Source: Treponema sp. (lineage in GTDB: Bacteria > Spirochaetota > Spirochaetia > Treponematales > Treponemataceae). Taken from it: a stretch of DNA of 64,000 nucleotides. The notes beneath the pieces were generated by a model. The model was given only the letters and a program-made list of their open reading frames with translations, searched no databases and was not told the DNA's origin. Location of the stretch: contig JAKSLX010000001.1 of assembly GCA_024400915.1 (NCBI GenBank), positions 223,407 to 287,406 of the forward strand, in the 5' to 3' direction. The position numbers and the translations under genes were made by a program. Within the stretch, counting starts at the first letter, position 1; each line of letters opens with the position of its first letter. Positions 18,243 through 27,487 of the stretch are shown here, piece by piece.

Positions 18243-19235
18243 CTACAGGCAAAGACTTACCAGATACACGGAATACAGGCACAGCATTGTAGCCCCGGAA
18301 AAACGGGTGAGCATTTTTTTTCTGTTCAAGACCAGCAGCAGCAAAAGAAGAACAGAAGCTCCGACACAAACAAGACTGTCCACCATAAAGCTTGCACTGT
18401 ATGGAACAGGTTTTATGACGGATGTGATTCCCCCGATGAAAAGCATGTTGTAGATGTTGCTTCCCACAATGTTTCCTACGGCAAGGTCGTGGCGGTTCTT
18501 TATGGCGGCAGTAACTGAAGTTGCAAGTTCCGGCAGGGAGGTTCCAAAGGCAACAACGGTAAGGCCTATGATTCTCTGGGATATTCCGATTTCTTCCGCA
18601 ATACGGCTTGCACCTTTCACCACCATGTCGCTTCCGACTATTACCAGTGCAAGTCCTGCAACAGAAATAAGGATCAGCAGGGGCCAGCTTATTTTATTTT
18701 CATAGGGAACAAGGCCTTCTTCCTCCGATTTGGTCTTTCTTGCAAGCCTGAAAAGATATATGAGGTAGAGACCAAACAATGCAAGGAGGATGATTCCGTC
18801 TGCACGGGTAAACATTCCGTCAACAATCTTTTTCTCGCCGGTAAACAGATTGATTCCAAGCCCAAGGAAAGAAAATGCAATTGCCGTAAAAATCATGATT
18901 GGCATTTCATATTTTACTGTTGATTTCGAAACGGCAAGTGGAGTCAGCATTGCAGTAAAGCCCAGGATGAGCATGATGTTCAGAATATTGGTGCCGACAA
19001 TATTCCCCAAGGCAAGTTCTTCATTTCCCTTTAAGGCAGCAAACAAACTTACGGCGGTTTCCGGAATGCTTGTTCCCATGGCGACTATTGTCAGCGCTAT
19101 GAAAAGCTGTGAGACTCCAAGTTTTTTTGCAATTCGTGAACTGCCTTCTACAAAAATATCGGCACCCTTTACCAGCATGCCAAACCCAACTATCAAAAAC
19201 AAAAGCGGAACTATAACTTCAACGAATAATTTCAT
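18243..19235 (-). CDS. Calcium/sodium (CaCA family) antiporter, YrbG-like
   Basis: 330 residues with about ten transmembrane helices in two homologous halves. Each half has the CaCA alpha-repeat: MGTSIPETAVSLFAALKGNEELALGNIVGTNILNI early and FGTSLPELATSVTAAIKNRHDLAVGNIVGSNIYNM late. The acidic residues in GTS-PE and G-N-GSN-N bind the cations. Comparable in length to YrbG-type exchangers. AGGAG-type ribosome-binding site before the start. Single gene, convergent with the AAA+ ATPase. Confidence 0.9.
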   Translation of the reverse strand: MKLFVEVIVPLLFLIVGFGMLVKGADIFVEGSSRIAKKLGVSQLFIALTIVAMGTSIPETAVSLFAALKGNEELALGNIVGTNILNIMLILGFTAMLTPLAVSKSTVKYEMPIMIFTAIAFSFLGLGINLFTGEKKIVDGMFTRADGIILLALFGLYLIYLFRLARKTKSEEEGLVPYENKISWPLLILISVAGLALVIVGSDMVVKGASRIAEEIGISQRIIGLTVVAFGTSLPELATSVTAAIKNRHDLAVGNIVGSNIYNMLFIGGITSVIKPVPYSASFMVDSLVCVGASVLLLLLLVLNRKKMLTRFSGATMLCLYSVYLVSLCL

Positions 19236-19337
19236 TCTTTCTCCTGAAATCGTTGCATTAATGAAACTGCAACATTTTTTTTGAGGTTCAATTTTAGATT
19301 TTAATTTGATTTGAAAAGGCGGAAAGCAGTTCCGGAT

Positions 19338-19667
19338 TTATATGACTGAACTTTTTAAAAGAAGAGACCTTAGATATTTGTTTCGGAAAATATTTTCAGC
19401 GGAAGTGTTTCTTTCGGTCCTTAAAATTACGGCAGCACGATTACAAAGAATTTTTGCCCCGTCAATGAACAGCGGCGAAAAAACATGCAGATTCCTTGGC
19501 AGGGAAACGGAATTTCCTGAATATACATCCACCGTTGCAGAGGATCCCATGTTTTCAAAGATTACGGCAGAGTCATTCCCATAACTATCTGTTCCGGTAA
19601 AATCATTAACCCCGGCGGCAATGAGAAGAACAAAAACTGAACATAAAATTTTCCAGCACCGAACCAT
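19338..19667 (-). CDS. Small putative exported protein
   Basis: A 109-residue open frame. The start at 19667 is preferred because an AAAGGT site precedes it and it begins with a signal-peptide-like stretch (MVRCWKILCSVFVLLIAAG). The rest shows short beta-type segments with a hydrophobic, Arg-rich tail. No family recognised. A longer reading from 19775 exists but adds an AT-rich, unlikely N-terminus. The surrounding 670 bp holds no other convincing gene. Confidence 0.35.
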   Translation of the reverse strand: MVRCWKILCSVFVLLIAAGVNDFTGTDSYGNDSAVIFENMGSSATVDVYSGNSVSLPRNLHVFSPLFIDGAKILCNRAAVILRTERNTSAENIFRNKYLRSLLLKSSVI

Positions 19668-19811
19668 ACCTTTAAAGATAGAAATTTTATTCCAAAAAGA
19701 AAAGGAATTCGCATTTTTTTGGCTTTTTTTTAGGGCAATCATAAGGATATTCAGTTTATTTATTGTAAAAATCACTTAAAATTTGCTTTATTAACCGCCA
19801 GACAAATTAAA

Positions 19812-19839
19812 TTGTAAATCACTTATTCTGTGATATAAT
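19812..19839 (+). promoter_or_regulatory. Promoter for malQ-amylase
   Basis: TTGTAA (19812-19817), a 16-bp spacer and a perfect TATAAT (19834-19839). An untranslated leader of about 60 nt follows before the ATG at 19906. Confidence 0.6.
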
Positions 19840-19905
19840 CTATAGTAGGAAATTCCGTATACTGCGGATTTTATCACATTCCAAACATTAAAATAGGCTT
19901 AAATT

Positions 19906-21933
19906 ATGAAGAAAAGAACAGGTATTGTAGTTCCACTTTCAGCACTTTATACAAAGGATTGTCCTTCTTGCGGCGATTTTCTTGCCCTCAAGGATCTTGC
20001 AGGTTTCTGCGAAAAGGCAGGATTTTCCATCGTTCAGCTTTTGCCAGTAAACGATACGGGAACCCAGTCTTCTCCATATTCAGGACTTTCGGCATTTGCC
20101 CTCCATCCACTTTTCATCAGAATTAATGCCCTTCCTGAATTTGCAGCCGCAATGAAAGGAAACAAGGCATTTGCAACGGCATACAAGGCTTTTGAAAAGG
20201 AATTCGGATACAAGAAAAGGTTCGACTACGATGCAGTCCTTGGAGAAAAAACAAAACTCCTCCATCTTCTTTTCAATTATATAGAAAAGAAAAACTCAAA
20301 AGATGAAGCAGAAGCAGACAAGCTGAACAAGGAACTTGCAAAATTTGTCCGCGCAAACCAATGGGTAATCCCTTATGCAGTTTTCAAGAACATCAAGGAC
20401 GAAAACATGCAGGCTTCATGGAAAAGCTGGGACGAAAGCGTTCAGAAACTTTCCTACGACCAAATAAAGCTTAAGTGGCAGAACAAGGCAAAAAAATCAA
20501 GCCACAATTTCTTTGTATGGTGTCAGCTTCGCGCATCAGAACAGTTCAAGGAAGGGGCAGAAAGCCTCCGTGCAAAGAAAATCATCCTCAAGGGAGACAT
20601 TCCTATCCTTATGAACGAAGACAGCGTTGACTGCTGGACCTATCCTGAATTCTTCAGACAGGAACTACGTGCAGGTTCTCCTCCAGACGGTGGAAATCCA
20701 ATGGGACAGAACTGGGGATTCCCAACCTACGACTGGGACCGTCTTGAAGCAGACGAATTCACCTGGTGGAAGGACAGGATCAAGACAAGCGCACAGTACT
20801 ACGACGCATTCCGCATCGATCACATCCTTGGCTTCTTCAGAATCTGGGCGGCTGCGGAAAACGAAACTACAGCATATCTTGGACACACAATTCCATATGC
20901 AGACTTTACACGCAAGACTCTGAACGAACTTGGTTTTGACGACGACAGAATCAAATGGATTTCAGAACCTCACATTCCGACCGGTGTCATCGAAAGCATC
21001 ACCTGGAACCACGACGAAGCAACCGCAGTTCTTGAAAAGGTTTGCGACCGCGTTAAGACGGAAGAACTCTGGACTTTCAAAAAGGAAATCGACGGCGACA
21101 AGGAAATCTACGCCATGAATTTCTTTGAGGACGAAGGAAAGAACAATGCCGTTAAGAATGCCCTTGCAGAAAAATGGCGCGACCGTTCCCTCATCCAGAT
21201 AAAGAAAGACCGCTTCATCAAGGTTTACACTTTTGAAAATTCAACTGCCTGGAAAACCCTTTCATGGGAAGAACAGGAAAAACTCAAGACTCTTTTTGAA
21301 GAGACAGAAGTAAAGGAAAACAAGCTCTGGGGAAAGCAGGCTACAACAACCCTTTCTGCCATCGTTCACGCAAGCGACATGATTCCTTGTGCAGAAGACC
21401 TTGGCGTTAACCTTGCCGTAATGCCTGAAGTCCTTAAGAAACTTGATATCCTTTCCCTCAAGGTAATCCGCTGGACCCGTGAATGGGAAAAACCAGGACA
21501 GCCATACATTCCTTTTGCAGACTATCCTGAACTCAGCGTTGCAACAACTTCGGTTCACGACAGTTCGACTTTGCGACAGTGGTGGAATCAGGAAAAGGAC
21601 AGCGTCTGGGCTTTCATCAATTCAGTTGAATGCGAAAACAAGCCTGACGGAAATTCAGCATTCACTCCAGAGATTGCAGAATTCATTTTGCGCTCCCTTG
21701 CTTCATGCAAAAGTGCCCTCCTCATCAATCCTCTGCAGGACTACCTTTTCCTTGAACACAGTTTCTATCTTGAAAACGAGGACGACGAAAGAATCAATAT
21801 TCCTGGCAGCGTAAACACCTTCAACTGGACTTATAGAATTCCTGTAACAATTGAAGAAATGTCGGAAAACAAAGGACTTATCAACAAAATAAAAACCATA
21901 GTAGAAACACACGACGGGAAGGAGGAAGAATAG
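19906..21933 (+). CDS. malQ: 4-alpha-glucanotransferase (amylomaltase)
   Basis: 675-residue GH77 enzyme that transfers glucan segments between maltodextrins. Visible motifs are the N-terminal GIVVPLSALYTKDCPSCGDF and PYSGLSAFA, DAFRIDHILGFFRIW (nucleophile Asp near 304), CAEDLGVNLAVMP (acid/base Glu near 496) and VHDSSTLRQWW (third acid near 550). Length is above the roughly 500-residue bacterial minimum, the excess being in insertions before the FRIDH motif. One base separates its stop from the amylase start, so the two are co-translated in maltodextrin or glycogen use. Confidence 0.92.
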   Translation: MKKRTGIVVPLSALYTKDCPSCGDFLALKDLAGFCEKAGFSIVQLLPVNDTGTQSSPYSGLSAFALHPLFIRINALPEFAAAMKGNKAFATAYKAFEKEFGYKKRFDYDAVLGEKTKLLHLLFNYIEKKNSKDEAEADKLNKELAKFVRANQWVIPYAVFKNIKDENMQASWKSWDESVQKLSYDQIKLKWQNKAKKSSHNFFVWCQLRASEQFKEGAESLRAKKIILKGDIPILMNEDSVDCWTYPEFFRQELRAGSPPDGGNPMGQNWGFPTYDWDRLEADEFTWWKDRIKTSAQYYDAFRIDHILGFFRIWAAAENETTAYLGHTIPYADFTRKTLNELGFDDDRIKWISEPHIPTGVIESITWNHDEATAVLEKVCDRVKTEELWTFKKEIDGDKEIYAMNFFEDEGKNNAVKNALAEKWRDRSLIQIKKDRFIKVYTFENSTAWKTLSWEEQEKLKTLFEETEVKENKLWGKQATTTLSAIVHASDMIPCAEDLGVNLAVMPEVLKKLDILSLKVIRWTREWEKPGQPYIPFADYPELSVATTSVHDSSTLRQWWNQEKDSVWAFINSVECENKPDGNSAFTPEIAEFILRSLASCKSALLINPLQDYLFLEHSFYLENEDDERINIPGSVNTFNWTYRIPVTIEEMSENKGLINKIKTIVETHDGKEEE

Positions 21934-21934
21934 A

Positions 21935-24900
21935 ATGAAAATCTCCATCAACGAATTTCACATCAACAGAAAACTAAGACAGGAATGCAATTTTGACCAG
22001 ACACTTTTTGCATCTTCCGGCAACGCAATATTTGCAGACTTTAAGGCAGTTCAGAAATTTCAGACTTTGCTGAACGAAGTTTTTGAAAAACGAGGACAGA
22101 ACGAAAACAAGGTTTCTGCAGGCAACCTTAATGCCATGGGACTCATCGACGAAATCTTCCATCATGTCTGCATGCTTTTCCGCAGAGACAAGGCTCCTGA
22201 TGCTTTTAAAAACATTCTTTCTGATTTGGACAGAAGCCTCGGAATTGAAGAGATGGACAAGCTTCTTCTTGAATTTATGGAAGAATTTCCACCAGCCCCT
22301 GTCTACCAGGGATTTACAACTTCCGAAAAATTCCTTGAAGAAACATGCTGGGACGAAGGTGCTCAGAGAGAAAGAAGCAACCGTGAACAGGTTCTTGAAG
22401 AAATGATTCTCCTTCACCTTGCAAATGAAAATCCGGCCTTCCATCCTTTTGCAATTCTCTTTGACGACGAAAAGCTTAAGACTAACAAGAACTACATGAA
22501 ATCATGGATTCAGATCAAGGCATTCTTTGAGACTCAGCCTGTATTCGGACCAAAGAACAACACCCTCATCAACATGCTCAAGGAACCGGTAATTGCTTCC
22601 CCAACTTCATTGAAAGGACAGCTTGATTACATCCGCAGCAACTGGACAGTTCTTCTTGGAGAATGGATCCTGAAACTTCTTGAAGGCATCGATACAATTA
22701 CGGAAGAAGAAAAGGCTGCTTGGCATCCAACCAATGGCGGCGAAGTTTCCATGGATGCCTACAATTTTGACGACAACGATTTGATGCGCGAATACGAAAG
22801 GTTCAGTCCTGACCGCGAATGGATGCCTAAGGTTATCCTTATGGCAAAGACTGTCCTCGTATGGCTCTATCAGCTTTCAAAAAAATACGACAGGGACATT
22901 ACCCGCCTTGATCAGATTCCGGATGAAGAACTTGATGCACTCCGCGACGCAGGCTTTACAGGACTTTGGCTCATCGGTCTTTGGGAACGCTCCAACGCTT
23001 CAAAGAGAATCAAGCAGATCAACGGAAATCCAGAGGCTGCCTCTTCTGCATATTCGCTTTTGAACTATGAAATTGCAGGAAACCTTGGCGGATGGCCTGC
23101 ACTTGAAAACCTCCGCTGGCGCTGCTGGCAAAGGGGAATCCGACTTGCATCCGACATGGTTCCAAACCATACGGGTATGGATGGCGACTGGGTAACAGAA
23201 CATCCAGACTACTTCATTACGACAAAGGACTGTCCAAGTCCAAGCTATACATTCAATGGAGAAAACTTAAGCCACGATGGACGCGTAAGCATTTACCTTG
23301 AAGACCACTACTACAGCAAGAACGACTGTGCGGTCTGCTTCAAGCGTGTTGACAACTTTACAGGAGACGTTACTTACATCTACCACGGCAACGACGGTAC
23401 AGGAATGCCATGGAACGACACTGCTCAGATTGACTACCTTAACCCTGTTGCCCGCGAAGCCGTAATGCAGCAGATTTTGAACGTTGCAAGAAACTTCCCT
23501 ATCATACGTTTTGATGCCGCCATGGTTCTTGCCAAAAAGCACATCAGACGCCTCTGGTATCCACAGCCAGGACACGGTGGAGACATCTACAGCCGCAGCC
23601 GCTATGCCCTTTCAAACGATGAATTTGAAAACCGCATTCCAAACGAATTCTGGCGCGAAGTTGTTGACCGCTGTGCTCAGGAAATTCCTGACACCCTTTT
23701 GCTTGCGGAAGCTTTCTGGATGATGGAAGGTTACTTTACAAGAACTTTGGGAATGCACCGCGTATACAACTCAGCCTTCATGAACATGCTCAAGAAGGAA
23801 GAAAACCAGAAGTACCGCGACACAGTAAAGAACACGATCAAGTTTGATCCACAGATCCTCAAACGCTATGTAAACTTCATGAACAATCCTGACGAAGAAA
23901 CAGCAGTCGCCCAGTTTGGACGCGGAGACAAATACTTTGGTGTCTGTACCTTGATGATCACAATGCCTGGACTTCCAATGTTCGGTCACGGTCAGCTTGA
24001 AGGCTACGAAGAAAAATACGGAATGGAATACACCCGTGCATACAAGGACGAACAGGTTGACGAAGGCTTGATGAACGGACACCGTGCACTCATCTTCCCT
24101 ATCATGCACAAGCGCTATCTTTTTGCCCAGGTTGAAAACTTCCTTTTCTACGATGTTTGGAACAACGGCAGCGTAAACGAAAATGTCTTTGCCTATTCAA
24201 ATTTTGTGGGCGATGAAGGAACAATCGTTTTCTACAACAACAAGTACGACAGCGCACAGGGCTGGATCAAGCAGTCATGCGAATATGCAGTAAAGACTGG
24301 CAGCGGTGACGACGACAAGAAGATGGTTACACGCAGCCTCGGTGAAGGACTCGGTTTGACCTATGGATACAACCATTATGTTGTTCTCCACGAACAGAGA
24401 TCTGGCCTCTGGTTCATTCGCAAATCAGACGAACTTATGAACAACGGAATGTTCGTGATGCTCAAGGGATTTGAAGCCCAGGTATTCACTGATGTCCGCC
24501 AGGTTGTAGACAATGCAGAAGGAAAGTATGCAAAGCTTTACGAACTCCTAAACGGTTCTGGGGTTGAAGACCTTGAAATTGCATGGCAGGAATACCGCTA
24601 CAAGGAACTCTATGCAGAACTTGAAAAATTCCTTTCAGTTGAATTCCTTACAAGCATCCACGATGTATTTGCTCCAACTAAAGTTGATGCTAAAACTGCA
24701 AAGGCAAAGGTTTCAAAGAAAAAAGTAACCATCAAGAGTCTCCTCAAGGAATCTGAAAAGACTGCCCTTGCTTACTACGAGATGGAAGAAAAATTCATCC
24801 AGCAGACAAAGGAAGAAGCACTTGCCCTTGCGGAAAAAGAAACTGCGGCAGACCCTAAGAAAAAGGCCGTAACAAAGAAGAAACCAGCAAAGGCAAAATC

Positions 24901-26047
24901 TGCAGAACTTACACCTGCAAAGAAATTTGCAGAATTCATCAAGCAGGTTGAATACCTCTACAAGATATTTGAAGCAGCTCAGAAATCTTCCGGAAAGAAG
25001 AGTGCAGTAAAGGCAACCTTTGAAAATGACATCTACCGTGGATTTGAAACGAACAGGTACTGTGCAGAAATTCTCGTTTCATTTGCTGCCGTTTCAAATG
25101 CGGGTGCAGACAATCTTACAAAATGGGGATTCAACAGAAAACTTTCTGACCTCATTGCACGAACTGACTTTGCAGAAAAAGACAGGGAAATGAGAAATGT
25201 ATTCAGCAGAATCTTCCTCTGTTCAAAAATCAGCAAAATGAGCCTGAGCACATCTGAATTCGTTAAGTCTGCCTACGAAGCTGCAAAACTCATTGCAGAT
25301 GGCAAGGATTCTTTCCTTCTCTGCGGTGCAAATGAATACGACGGAACAGTTTGGTTCAACAAGGAAAAGATGGAAGCAACCTTGTGGTATGCACTTGCAG
25401 TAAACTCAATGCTTGCTTCAAGAATTCTTCGTGAACAGGTTTATGACCTTTACAGAACACTCAATGCAGCAAAAGAAAAGGCAGAATACAAGTGTCAGCT
25501 CTTTATGGAAGCTTTAATGCCTGTCGAAAAGAAACGCAAGACTACCACAAAGAAAAATGCAGTTAAAAAGGCAGCTGCAGAAAAAAAACCTGCTGCAAAA
25601 AAAACTGCTGCTAAAAAAGCTGCGGAAGAAAAGAAAACTCCTGCAGTAAAAAAAGCAGCTGATAAAAAGGCAACTGGAAAGAAAGCAGCAGAATCTAAAA
25701 AAACTTCAGCTGCAAAAAATGCCAAGACAAAAAAACCTGCAGAAGAAAAAAAGGCAACGGTAAAGAAAACCACCCCGGCAAAAAAAACTACAGCAGAAAA
25801 GAAAGGGGCAGCCACAAAAAAGACTGCAGAAAAGAAAACTGTTGAAAAAAAAGCAACCGCAGAGAAAAAACCAACAACTGCAAAGAAAGTTGCAGCCGCA
25901 AAAAAAACGGTAAAGACAGAAAAGGCTGAAAAGAAAACCGCAGTAAAGAAAACTCCGGCAAAGGCCAAGAAATCCGAAGCCGTAAAGAAAACTGCAACTA
26001 AGAAGGCACCTGCAACTAAAAAGACAGTTGCTAAAAAGAAGAAGTAG
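21935..26047 (+). CDS. GH13 alpha-amylase-family protein with histone-H1-like Lys/Ala tail
   Basis: 1370 residues. The GH13 barrel lies in the middle: region I DMVPNHTG (about 407), nucleophile in RFDAAMVLAKKH (about 527), acid in LLAEAFWMMEG (about 589) and NNPDEE in the region IV position (about 652). An N-terminal helical domain of about 300 residues has no family I recognise. After the barrel, a Lys/Ala linker (about 970-990) and a helical domain lead to a tail (about 1198-1370) of AAKK/TAKK repeats like histone H1 or Hc1. Cotranscribed with malQ. It lacks a signal peptide, so it acts on intracellular glucans. The basic tail may bind nucleic acid or polyanions (inference). Confidence 0.85.
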   Translation: MKISINEFHINRKLRQECNFDQTLFASSGNAIFADFKAVQKFQTLLNEVFEKRGQNENKVSAGNLNAMGLIDEIFHHVCMLFRRDKAPDAFKNILSDLDRSLGIEEMDKLLLEFMEEFPPAPVYQGFTTSEKFLEETCWDEGAQRERSNREQVLEEMILLHLANENPAFHPFAILFDDEKLKTNKNYMKSWIQIKAFFETQPVFGPKNNTLINMLKEPVIASPTSLKGQLDYIRSNWTVLLGEWILKLLEGIDTITEEEKAAWHPTNGGEVSMDAYNFDDNDLMREYERFSPDREWMPKVILMAKTVLVWLYQLSKKYDRDITRLDQIPDEELDALRDAGFTGLWLIGLWERSNASKRIKQINGNPEAASSAYSLLNYEIAGNLGGWPALENLRWRCWQRGIRLASDMVPNHTGMDGDWVTEHPDYFITTKDCPSPSYTFNGENLSHDGRVSIYLEDHYYSKNDCAVCFKRVDNFTGDVTYIYHGNDGTGMPWNDTAQIDYLNPVAREAVMQQILNVARNFPIIRFDAAMVLAKKHIRRLWYPQPGHGGDIYSRSRYALSNDEFENRIPNEFWREVVDRCAQEIPDTLLLAEAFWMMEGYFTRTLGMHRVYNSAFMNMLKKEENQKYRDTVKNTIKFDPQILKRYVNFMNNPDEETAVAQFGRGDKYFGVCTLMITMPGLPMFGHGQLEGYEEKYGMEYTRAYKDEQVDEGLMNGHRALIFPIMHKRYLFAQVENFLFYDVWNNGSVNENVFAYSNFVGDEGTIVFYNNKYDSAQGWIKQSCEYAVKTGSGDDDKKMVTRSLGEGLGLTYGYNHYVVLHEQRSGLWFIRKSDELMNNGMFVMLKGFEAQVFTDVRQVVDNAEGKYAKLYELLNGSGVEDLEIAWQEYRYKELYAELEKFLSVEFLTSIHDVFAPTKVDAKTAKAKVSKKKVTIKSLLKESEKTALAYYEMEEKFIQQTKEEALALAEKETAADPKKKAVTKKKPAKAKSAELTPAKKFAEFIKQVEYLYKIFEAAQKSSGKKSAVKATFENDIYRGFETNRYCAEILVSFAAVSNAGADNLTKWGFNRKLSDLIARTDFAEKDREMRNVFSRIFLCSKISKMSLSTSEFVKSAYEAAKLIADGKDSFLLCGANEYDGTVWFNKEKMEATLWYALAVNSMLASRILREQVYDLYRTLNAAKEKAEYKCQLFMEALMPVEKKRKTTTKKNAVKKAAAEKKPAAKKTAAKKAAEEKKTPAVKKAADKKATGKKAAESKKTSAAKNAKTKKPAEEKKATVKKTTPAKKTTAEKKGAATKKTAEKKTVEKKATAEKKPTTAKKVAAAKKTVKTEKAEKKTAVKKTPAKAKKSEAVKKTATKKAPATKKTVAKKKK

Positions 26048-26058
26048 TTTTTAAAAGC

Positions 26059-26088
26059 ATGGGGGCTGTCACTTTTGACAGCCCCCAT
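26059..26088 (+). terminator. Terminator between amylase and thrC (convergent)
   Basis: Perfect 13-bp stem, ATGGGGGCTGTCA and TGACAGCCCCCAT, with a 4-nt loop and a following TTTTATTT run. It is a canonical terminator and closes both convergent genes. Confidence 0.9.
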
Positions 26089-26110
26089 TTTTATTTGAAT
26101 GGAAAAAAAT

Positions 26111-27439
26111 CTAGAACATTCTTCTTAGATTCAATGAATTCAAAATTGAAATCAAGGAATCAACATCATCAGGTGCAAGGCAAGGTTTGTCCAGTTTCAC
26201 AGGAGTAAAGGCCTGGGCAACGGAAACATCCCTGTCAGGGCATTCGCCAAGATTATGCAGAAGGAAGTCTACGTCAATGGATGGATCTTCACGAGCAACA
26301 AGAACAACTGCACCGTCACCATCTTCAGTAACATCGGAACGTTTTTTTGCAGCGGCATAAGCAGCAGAAGTATCCCTATCGGCATAAACCTTGTATTTGA
26401 CAAAAAGCTCCTTGCAGGCCTCGTTTGTATCCTGTTCAGATACCAAGGCTGGAAAAACAAAGCTCCGTATCATCAGGGAATTTGCATTGAACACCTGTTC
26501 CAATCGTTCAAGATTGGAAGGACTTGCAGGATCTGCAGGGATTCTATCTTCAATAGGAACAACACTGTCCGTTACCATACAGTTTCCTGCAGGATCCTGA
26601 GTAAGTAACGGAGTAGACGGAACAATAAATCCGTTTACAGGCAAGGCAAATCTCCATCCATAGAGACCAGAAATAAGGTTACCGTAATTACCTGCTGAAA
26701 AAGCATAGTATATGTCGCCATTTACAATTTTCTTAAGGCGACTGAATGCAAAGGTGTAGAAAAATGCCTGTGGCAAAAGTCTTCCGATGTTTGCCGTGTT
26801 TGCGACTGTAAGGTGATATTTTTCTACCAGCCCGCGGTCTGCAAAAATCTTGCGAACCAAATTTCGGCAGTCCTCAATGGTTCCATCCACTTCAACAGGG
26901 AAAATGTTTCCTCCATTCCAGACAAAATCACTTTCCTCCAATCCGCGAAGGCTTCCCTTTGGACTTACCAGAACAGACTTAAGGAGATTTTTATCCCTCA
27001 AAGCCCTAGCCATACAAGCACCAAGTTCACCTGTAGTTGCATCAAGAAGAATTGCCTTTTCTCCATCAAGCTGAAGAATTGTTTCAAGGGCAGCAGTAAG
27101 ATAAGAAACTCCATAATCCTTGAAGGTTCCCGTCTCGCCGTTGTAAAGTTCAAGAAGAAAAAGGTTTTCATCCAGCTGCTTAAACACAGGGTCCTTCTTA
27201 AAAGCCCTTGTTGCAATTGTTTCACAGATTATTGGACTGAACTCATCATTTATCATTGCAGATGTAAGTGCACCTGCAAGGGATGAGAAAGATGTTTTTT
27301 CGTCTGCGTAAAGAATCCAGCGGCGCAAATCCGCCATGTCATACGGAACATACAGTCCGCCATCAGAAGGCATACAGTCAAGAACAGCCTTCTTAAAACC
27401 CGCTGTATTTTCAGTATTTCGGGTACTGTAAAATTTCAT
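26111..27439 (-). CDS. thrC: Threonine synthase
   Basis: 442-residue PLP enzyme converting O-phosphohomoserine to threonine. The N-terminal FYSTRN and SDGGLYVP segments are characteristic of the ThrC class. The PLP lysine sits in GETGTFKDYG (K107) and the phosphate-binding DATTGELGACMARAL follows. A GNYGNLISGLYG motif is in the middle. Starts after a GAGAGGGG ribosome-binding site. No threonine-pathway neighbour is seen in this window; the upstream hisA fusion is the only other amino-acid gene nearby. Confidence 0.92.
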   Translation of the reverse strand: MKFYSTRNTENTAGFKKAVLDCMPSDGGLYVPYDMADLRRWILYADEKTSFSSLAGALTSAMINDEFSPIICETIATRAFKKDPVFKQLDENLFLLELYNGETGTFKDYGVSYLTAALETILQLDGEKAILLDATTGELGACMARALRDKNLLKSVLVSPKGSLRGLEESDFVWNGGNIFPVEVDGTIEDCRNLVRKIFADRGLVEKYHLTVANTANIGRLLPQAFFYTFAFSRLKKIVNGDIYYAFSAGNYGNLISGLYGWRFALPVNGFIVPSTPLLTQDPAGNCMVTDSVVPIEDRIPADPASPSNLERLEQVFNANSLMIRSFVFPALVSEQDTNEACKELFVKYKVYADRDTSAAYAAAKKRSDVTEDGDGAVVLVAREDPSIDVDFLLHNLGECPDRDVSVAQAFTPVKLDKPCLAPDDVDSLISILNSLNLRRMF

Positions 27440-27487
27440 TGATCTATTCCCCTCTCTAGTTCAACCTGTCTTTGCAAAAACCGAAAC

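Noticed and set aside
22074..25300. Possible CRISPR or tandem repeats in the amylase gene
   Set aside because: Repetition is limited to Lys/Ala codons in the tail and there are no spacer-like units of constant length.
25495..26088. A 197-residue minus-strand open frame (Phe/Ala/Val-rich) opposite the amylase tail
   Set aside because: It is the mirror of the Lys/Ala repeat (AAG/GCA codons read backwards as CTT/TGC) and has no own ribosome-binding site, so it is a composition artefact.
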